From an uncultured Flavobacteriales bacterium (GTDB lineage Bacteria > Bacteroidota > Bacteroidia > Flavobacteriales > BACL11): 9,811 nt of DNA. A program made the translations under genes and the position numbers. The notes below the pieces were generated by a model, which searched no databases, was not told the DNA's origin, and was given only the letters and a program-made list of their open reading frames with translations. Of the stretch, positions 6,218-9,811 are shown one piece after another (the stretch's first letter is position 1; each line of letters begins with the position of its first letter). The DNA lies in the NCBI GenBank assembly GCA_913052655.1, contig CAJXFN010000049.1:1-9811 (forward strand), read 5' to 3'.

Positions 6218-7762
6218 CTATTTACTCTCAATCTCTTCTAATCTTGATATTACTTTTGCAATCTGTTTGTAGTCAATCCTTTTAGCAAGTATTTTCTTAT
6301 TTTGATCTAATAAATAAATTACAGGAGTAGAGTAGATATCATATTCATCTCTCCAATTACTACTAGCAGCAGGATTTCCATCTGGATCAGTTTGAATATC
6401 ACATACATTAGTCCAATCTTCTAATTCAAATTCTTTTATAAGTTTAATCCAAGCTTCTTTGTCAAATTCAGTTTGAACAGCATAAACTGAGATGTCGATT
6501 TGTTTGTGTTTTAAATTTTGTAAGTTTGGCTTAGAAGTTAATGAATCTATAACTAACTTAACTTTAGGAACAACTTTTTTACAATGACCACAATCTGGTG
6601 AGTAAAAGATTAATAGAGTATACTTTGAGTTGATATCATATAATCTTTTAATTTCATCATTTTCATTTTTCATGAAAGGATATCCTAATTGATTTAAAAA
6701 TGGAGGTGCAGGCCTTCCAATTAAATTTGGAGCAATTTTTTCTGCTCTTTCTTCAATTTTCTTTAATTGATCTTCTTCTACCCAATATGCCTCTCCTGTC
6801 ATGTAATAATTTTCTACCATATGAACAAATACAGCATCCATGCCCATTATCTTGGATCTTTCATAAGTAGATGTGATATAGGAGACTACATATTGGAATA
6901 TATCTTTATTTTGTTTGGAAAGTTTTACTAAAACATCTGCAGATTTTTTAATAGAATCTGGATCTTGTACAGTTAGCTTGTTTAAATAAGTATCCATTTT
7001 ATTGAAGAAAATTGGAGTTCTTAATATTCTTTCATCTGAGAAGTCCATATTATTCCAAAAATTCTCCTTGTAATAATTAAACTGAAAAATTTGTTTCTGT
7101 TGTTTGTCCATTGTGTCTGGAGCTTCAGGTATAATTGGATCAGTTGTTGCTTTTAAAATTTTAGTAAAGAAAATGTTGCTATAGTCATTTTCAAATTGAT
7201 TTTTAAATTTTTTAACATCTGTATCAATTGTTAGAATTTTATCTTGAATAATTTTTTTCTCTTTACCGGAAGTTGTTTTTTCTCTTTCTCTTAATGGAGT
7301 AACTTCTATTTGTTTTTCTGTAATGAAATTAAGGTAATTGTAAAATGGGGTATTTTCTTTACTATTAGTAAATTTCATGTCTTTTATTAATGATTGTAAT
7401 TCTGTACTAAAAGAGAAATGTTGTTCTGATATAACAATATCAAAATATTGTTGATTTGGAAGAACTACTAAATACATACCACCAGGAAGAGCTTTTTCTC
7501 CTGAAAATGTAAAATTTCCATTTTTAGAATAAGCGGTGTCAGAAGCATATTGTTTTCCACCAAAATAATAAGCTAAAATTATAGATGTATCCTGAAGTCC
7601 ATTCACATATCCTTCAATTTTATACCCACCAGCTGTTGCAACCTTTTTGGTTTTATCTTTAGGTTTAAAAATGTCAATCTTCGGTATTGACATGTCACTA
7701 TCCTGACAAATACTAGTAGATGTAATTAAAATAGATAGTGTGACAAAAAGTATTTTTTTCAT
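6218..7762 (-). CDS. Exported DUF4369/thioredoxin-like protein (TlpA/AhpC-TSA fold, CGHC)
   Basis: The 514-residue protein has an N-terminal signal peptide (about 1-20; MKKILFVTLSILIT, then SICQ). The cysteine at 19 does not sit in a good lipobox, so a soluble periplasmic protein is more likely than a lipoprotein. Residues about 45-125 resemble the DUF4369 β-domain (GYKIEGYVNG, then DTAYSKNGNFTFSG). A helical middle region (130-340) resembles DUF5106-type spacers. The C-terminus is a thioredoxin fold: a redox pair in YSPDCGHCKK (C391, C394) and a cis-proline loop YSTPVIYL (P480). Family knowledge suggests periplasmic disulfide reduction or isomerisation, sometimes linked to cytochrome c maturation. 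The target here is unknown, though a seven-haem cytochrome about 3 kb away would need reduced CXXCH cysteines. A well-formed promoter lies directly upstream. Confidence 0.88.
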   Translation of the reverse strand: MKKILFVTLSILITSTSICQDSDMSIPKIDIFKPKDKTKKVATAGGYKIEGYVNGLQDTSIILAYYFGGKQYASDTAYSKNGNFTFSGEKALPGGMYLVVLPNQQYFDIVISEQHFSFSTELQSLIKDMKFTNSKENTPFYNYLNFITEKQIEVTPLREREKTTSGKEKKIIQDKILTIDTDVKKFKNQFENDYSNIFFTKILKATTDPIIPEAPDTMDKQQKQIFQFNYYKENFWNNMDFSDERILRTPIFFNKMDTYLNKLTVQDPDSIKKSADVLVKLSKQNKDIFQYVVSYITSTYERSKIMGMDAVFVHMVENYYMTGEAYWVEEDQLKKIEERAEKIAPNLIGRPAPPFLNQLGYPFMKNENDEIKRLYDINSKYTLLIFYSPDCGHCKKVVPKVKLVIDSLTSKPNLQNLKHKQIDISVYAVQTEFDKEAWIKLIKEFELEDWTNVCDIQTDPDGNPAASSNWRDEYDIYSTPVIYLLDQNKKILAKRIDYKQIAKVISRLEEIESK

Positions 7763-7782
7763 AATTTTAGTTTAATTTTTTG

Positions 7783-7812
7783 CAAATTTAGTAATCATAA
7801 CGAATATCGCAA
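7783..7812 (-). promoter_or_regulatory. Bacteroidota -33/-7 promoter for the thioredoxin-like gene
   Basis: On the minus strand a TTG (complement of 7810-7812) is followed by 19 nt and then TAAATTTG (complement of 7783-7790). This matches the Flavobacterium-type consensus TTG-N17-23-TAnnTTTG exactly. The inferred start of transcription is near 7776, leaving a leader of roughly 14 nt before the ATG at 7762. The promoter lies in the 54-nt gap after the permease stop codon, so the thioredoxin-like gene has its own start as well as possible read-through. Confidence 0.7.
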
Positions 7813-7816
7813 TGTT

Positions 7817-8692
7817 CTATTGTTTGTTTTTAAGATACGCTTCTAAAAATACAATTGCGATGATTATAGATGATCCTATGTAAAATGAATTGCTCATGAA
7901 TTCAGAGTTTCCAAAAATTAATAATGCTAATAAAATAGAATAAATAGGTTCTAAATTAATTGCCATTATCAATGAATATGGACTTATGTGTCTCATAATT
8001 TCTGTCATCCACACAAACACCATGGCAGTACAAATTGTTCCTAAAATAATAAGGTATAAACTATCTGATAATGTTGGTATTGTATTTATTACTGTGTAAT
8101 CCCCTTGATAAAGAAAAATGATAGAGATGATAATAACACCAGCTAACATTTCTATCATTGTTATTTTTGACGCGTCTATCTTTTTAAGATATTTAGCATT
8201 AAAAAGTGTAAATAAGGTTCCTAAAAACGCGGCTAAGATTCCGTAAATATAACCTAAAATGTTTTTTGAATCTGTACCCATCATGTAACTGAGTGCTATT
8301 ATTACAATTAGTCCCATTATTACTTCATATTTGATTATTTTTCTTTTAAAGAATATTGGTTCAATAAAAGAGGAGAATAATGATGAGGTTGATAAACAAA
8401 TTACTGAGACTGAGATTGAAGAAACTTTAATGGATTTAAAGAAAAAAATCCAGTGTAATGTAACGATACTTCCTACTCCTAAAAGTTCAAAAAATTGTTT
8501 TCTATCAATTTTAAATAACTCATTTTTATATATAAGAAATATAATTAAAGATACACATGCGATTAACATTCTATACCAAACTAAGTGTAATTCATCTAAA
8601 GTTATTAATTTTCCAAATACTCCGGTAAATCCTAAAACTATAACCATTAAATGAAGAGAATAGTATTTATATTTTTTAATTAGTTGATACAT
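7817..8692 (-). CDS. EamA/DMT-family permease
   Basis: This 291-residue integral membrane protein is hydrophobic almost throughout. Its layout fits ten transmembrane helices in two EamA halves of five, the usual architecture of drug/metabolite transporters. Family marks are the WIFFFKSIKVSSIS stretch and the EP pair E111-P112 (SSFIEP) in the first half, and INLEPIYSILLAL (245-257) with the following LIFGN in the second half. The last helix is YIGSSIIIAIVFLE (271-284). Substrates of the family range from amino acids to nucleotide precursors and cannot be inferred here. The ATG at 8692 lies 36 nt from the divergent yaaA start. On the minus strand a near-match -7 box, TATTTTCG (complement of 8714-8721), could serve as its promoter; one base differs from the consensus. 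Confidence 0.93.
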   Translation of the reverse strand: MYQLIKKYKYYSLHLMVIVLGFTGVFGKLITLDELHLVWYRMLIACVSLIIFLIYKNELFKIDRKQFFELLGVGSIVTLHWIFFFKSIKVSSISVSVICLSTSSLFSSFIEPIFFKRKIIKYEVIMGLIVIIALSYMMGTDSKNILGYIYGILAAFLGTLFTLFNAKYLKKIDASKITMIEMLAGVIIISIIFLYQGDYTVINTIPTLSDSLYLIILGTICTAMVFVWMTEIMRHISPYSLIMAINLEPIYSILLALLIFGNSEFMSNSFYIGSSIIIAIVFLEAYLKNKQ

Positions 8693-8711
8693 AAATTTAA
8701 TTGTAATTTTG
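8684..8711 (+). promoter_or_regulatory. Bacteroidota -33/-7 promoter for yaaA
   Basis: TTG (8684-8686), a 17-nt spacer and TAATTTTG (8704-8711) match TTG-N17-23-TAnnTTTG. The inferred transcription start is near 8718, about 11 nt before the ATG at 8729. The -33 TTG lies inside the first codons of the divergent permease gene, so the two promoters share the same few dozen bases. Confidence 0.6.
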
Positions 8712-8728
8712 TGCGAAAATACAATAAA

Positions 8729-9487
8729 ATGAAAATACTTTTATCTCCAGCAAAAAAACTTGATTTTACAACAGAGAATAGTTCATTGAATAACACAAAT
8801 ATTTCTTTTCCAAAAGAATCAACTTTAGTCATGGATAAACTTTCATCTTATTCTGCTTTGGAGTTATCAAAGTTGATGAAATTAAGTACTAACTTATCTA
8901 TTTTAAATAAAGAAAGAAACGATAAGTGGAGTTATCCTTTTAATGATGAAAGTGCCAAACAGGCTCTGTTTACGTTTAAAGGCGAAGTATATCAAAATAT
9001 GAGAGTTGAAGAATTTTCTAATGAAGATTTAGACTTTGCTAATAAATCTATTAGAATTTTATCAGGATTGTATGGAATTCTAAATCCCTCGGATTTAATA
9101 CTCCCTTACAGGCTTGAAATGGGAACAAAATTAGAGGTTGGAGAAACTAAAAATCTATATAATTTCTGGCAAGATATTCTTACAGAGTATTTAATAAAAG
9201 ATATAAAAAAGGATTCTTTCATAATAAACCTTGCTTCTGATGAATATTTTAAAGTAATTGATTCTAAAAGGATAAATATTCCAATAATTACACCTATTTT
9301 TAAAGATACAAAAAATGGGAAAGTAAAAGTGATTTCGTTTTTTGCAAAACGCGCTAGAGGAGAGATGTGTAATTATATTGTAAAAAATAGAATTTCTTCT
9401 GTTTCTCAGATTAAAGAGTTTAATAGAAATGGTTATGCCTTTTCTGAGGAAAATTCAACAGAAACAAGATTGGTTTTTATTAGATAA
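8729..9487 (+). CDS. yaaA: Peroxide stress protein YaaA (UPF0246 family)
   Basis: YaaA is a cytoplasmic protein that, in E. coli, lowers unincorporated iron during hydrogen peroxide stress and so limits Fenton damage; a DNA-binding fold has been reported for it. The 252-residue product begins MKILLSPAKKLDF, the family's hallmark N-terminus (E. coli LISPAKTLDF). Other conserved blocks are LSGLYGILNPSDLILPYRLE (111-130), NLYNFWQDILTEYL (142-155), NLASDEYF (167-174) and FFAKRARGEMCNYI (204-217). Length is close to the usual 250-260. I chose the ATG at 8729 although the frame is open back to a TTG at 8684. The ATG gives the conserved N-terminus at residue 1, and the TAnnTTTG box at 8704-8711 would otherwise lie inside the coding region. 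Confidence 0.95.
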   Translation: MKILLSPAKKLDFTTENSSLNNTNISFPKESTLVMDKLSSYSALELSKLMKLSTNLSILNKERNDKWSYPFNDESAKQALFTFKGEVYQNMRVEEFSNEDLDFANKSIRILSGLYGILNPSDLILPYRLEMGTKLEVGETKNLYNFWQDILTEYLIKDIKKDSFIINLASDEYFKVIDSKRINIPIITPIFKDTKNGKVKVISFFAKRARGEMCNYIVKNRISSVSQIKEFNRNGYAFSEENSTETRLVFIR

Positions 9488-9507
9488 GATTCACGTGATT
9501 TATATAT

Positions 9508-9538
9508 TTGTTTTTTCTTATAAAAAAATGTAGTTTTG
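9508..9538 (+). promoter_or_regulatory. Bacteroidota -33/-7 promoter for the secreted protein gene
   Basis: TTG (9508-9510), a 20-nt spacer and TAGTTTTG (9531-9538) fit the TTG-N17-23-TAnnTTTG consensus without mismatch. The start of transcription would be near 9545, leaving a leader of about 19 nt before the ATG at 9564. The gene is therefore expected to be transcribed independently of yaaA. Confidence 0.65.
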
Positions 9539-9563
9539 ATAACTATTTTAAATAAAAGAAATC

Positions 9564-9811
9564 ATGAAACCTATTTATCACTTCTTAATTTTTTTAGTTA
9601 TTTTATTTAATTCTAATGATCTTTTGTCTCAAGTAACACCTTGTTCTCTTTCAGGAGCAAGTGTGTATTTAGATTATTCTTCAACTCCTGCTATGATGAA
9701 TGCATCTGTAAATGGAATGAGTATGTATGATTACAACTGGAATAATGGGATTTCTGGAGTTAATCAAACATCTATTTACTCTGGATGGTGTGTAACGATT
9801 ACTGATTTAAT
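9564..9811 (+). CDS. Partial secreted protein, N-terminal 82 residues; possible surface or type IX substrate
   Basis: The ATG at 9564 opens a frame that runs off the right edge. The first residues (MKPIYHFLIFLVILF) form a signal peptide, with probable cleavage just before or after Q25 in LLSQVTP. The mature part starts with a cysteine-containing TPCSLSGASVYLDYSS and then has YDYNWNNG (about 57-64) followed some residues later by SGWCVTITDL. The spacing Y-x-W-x-x-G...YCVTVTD-like is typical of the PKD-like/SprB-type extracellular repeats in large Flavobacteriales surface proteins, often exported by the type IX secretion system. The C-terminal sorting domain that would prove this is outside the window. 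Function is unknown. A perfect -33/-7 promoter lies upstream. Confidence 0.72.
   Translation, partial: MKPIYHFLIFLVILFNSNDLLSQVTPCSLSGASVYLDYSSTPAMMNASVNGMSMYDYNWNNGISGVNQTSIYSGWCVTITDL

Noticed and set aside
8331..8654. 107-codon open frame on the plus strand
   Set aside because: It is antisense to the EamA permease, whose membrane helices and family motifs are intact. Its lysine/isoleucine-rich translation looks like a shadow.
9490..9500. TCACGTGA palindrome just after yaaA
   Set aside because: A single 8-nt palindrome with no partner site and no known regulator in this context; chance is a sufficient explanation.
9511..9528. T-run/A-run hairpin (TTTTTT...AAAAAAA) as a yaaA terminator
   Set aside because: An AT-only stem that lies inside the spacer of the next promoter and is followed by no U-tract; more likely promoter-spacer composition.

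Overview
The window is an AT-rich, gene-dense stretch of a Bacteroidota chromosome, most likely a marine or aquatic member of the Flavobacteriales. Four things point there. Promoters fit the Bacteroidota pattern TTG-N17-23-TAnnTTTG rather than the E. coli type, and starts lack Shine-Dalgarno sequences. The proteome includes a DUF4369/thioredoxin-like exported protein, a short Smr protein with a Bacteroidota-style N-terminus, and a secreted protein with a Y-x-W-x-x-G repeat-like motif.

Left part (1-4238): a partial minus-strand gene (perhaps a long-form GAPDH) runs off the left edge. It diverges from a tightly overlapping plus-strand operon: dapF (meso-DAP/lysine synthesis), a RimJ/RimL-type GNAT acetyltransferase, a lipoprotein with seven CXXCH haem c motifs and C-terminal TPRs, and mltG (peptidoglycan lytic transglycosylase). 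Neighbours overlap by 7, 4 and 8 nt, so they are very probably one transcript. dapF and mltG both serve the cell wall; the multihaem cytochrome is the odd member.

Middle part (4239-6214): after a short intergenic region with an AT-only hairpin and a -7-like box come a phosphohexomutase (PGM/PMM family) and a small Smr-domain protein. The Smr gene appears to start at a TTG that overlaps the mutase stop codon.

Right part (6218-9811): an exported DUF4369/thioredoxin-fold protein and an EamA/DMT permease lie on the minus strand, the first meeting the Smr gene tail to tail with 3 nt between them. The permease diverges from yaaA (peroxide-stress protein), with 36 nt between start codons. A secreted, probably surface or type IX-exported, protein starts at 9564 and is cut by the right edge.

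Most of the window is ordinary housekeeping sequence. I see no mobile element, CRISPR array, tRNA or rRNA, and no non-coding stretch longer than about 100 nt. The items most worth a second look are the heptahaem-TPR lipoprotein inside the dapF-mltG operon and the truncated secreted protein at the right end.
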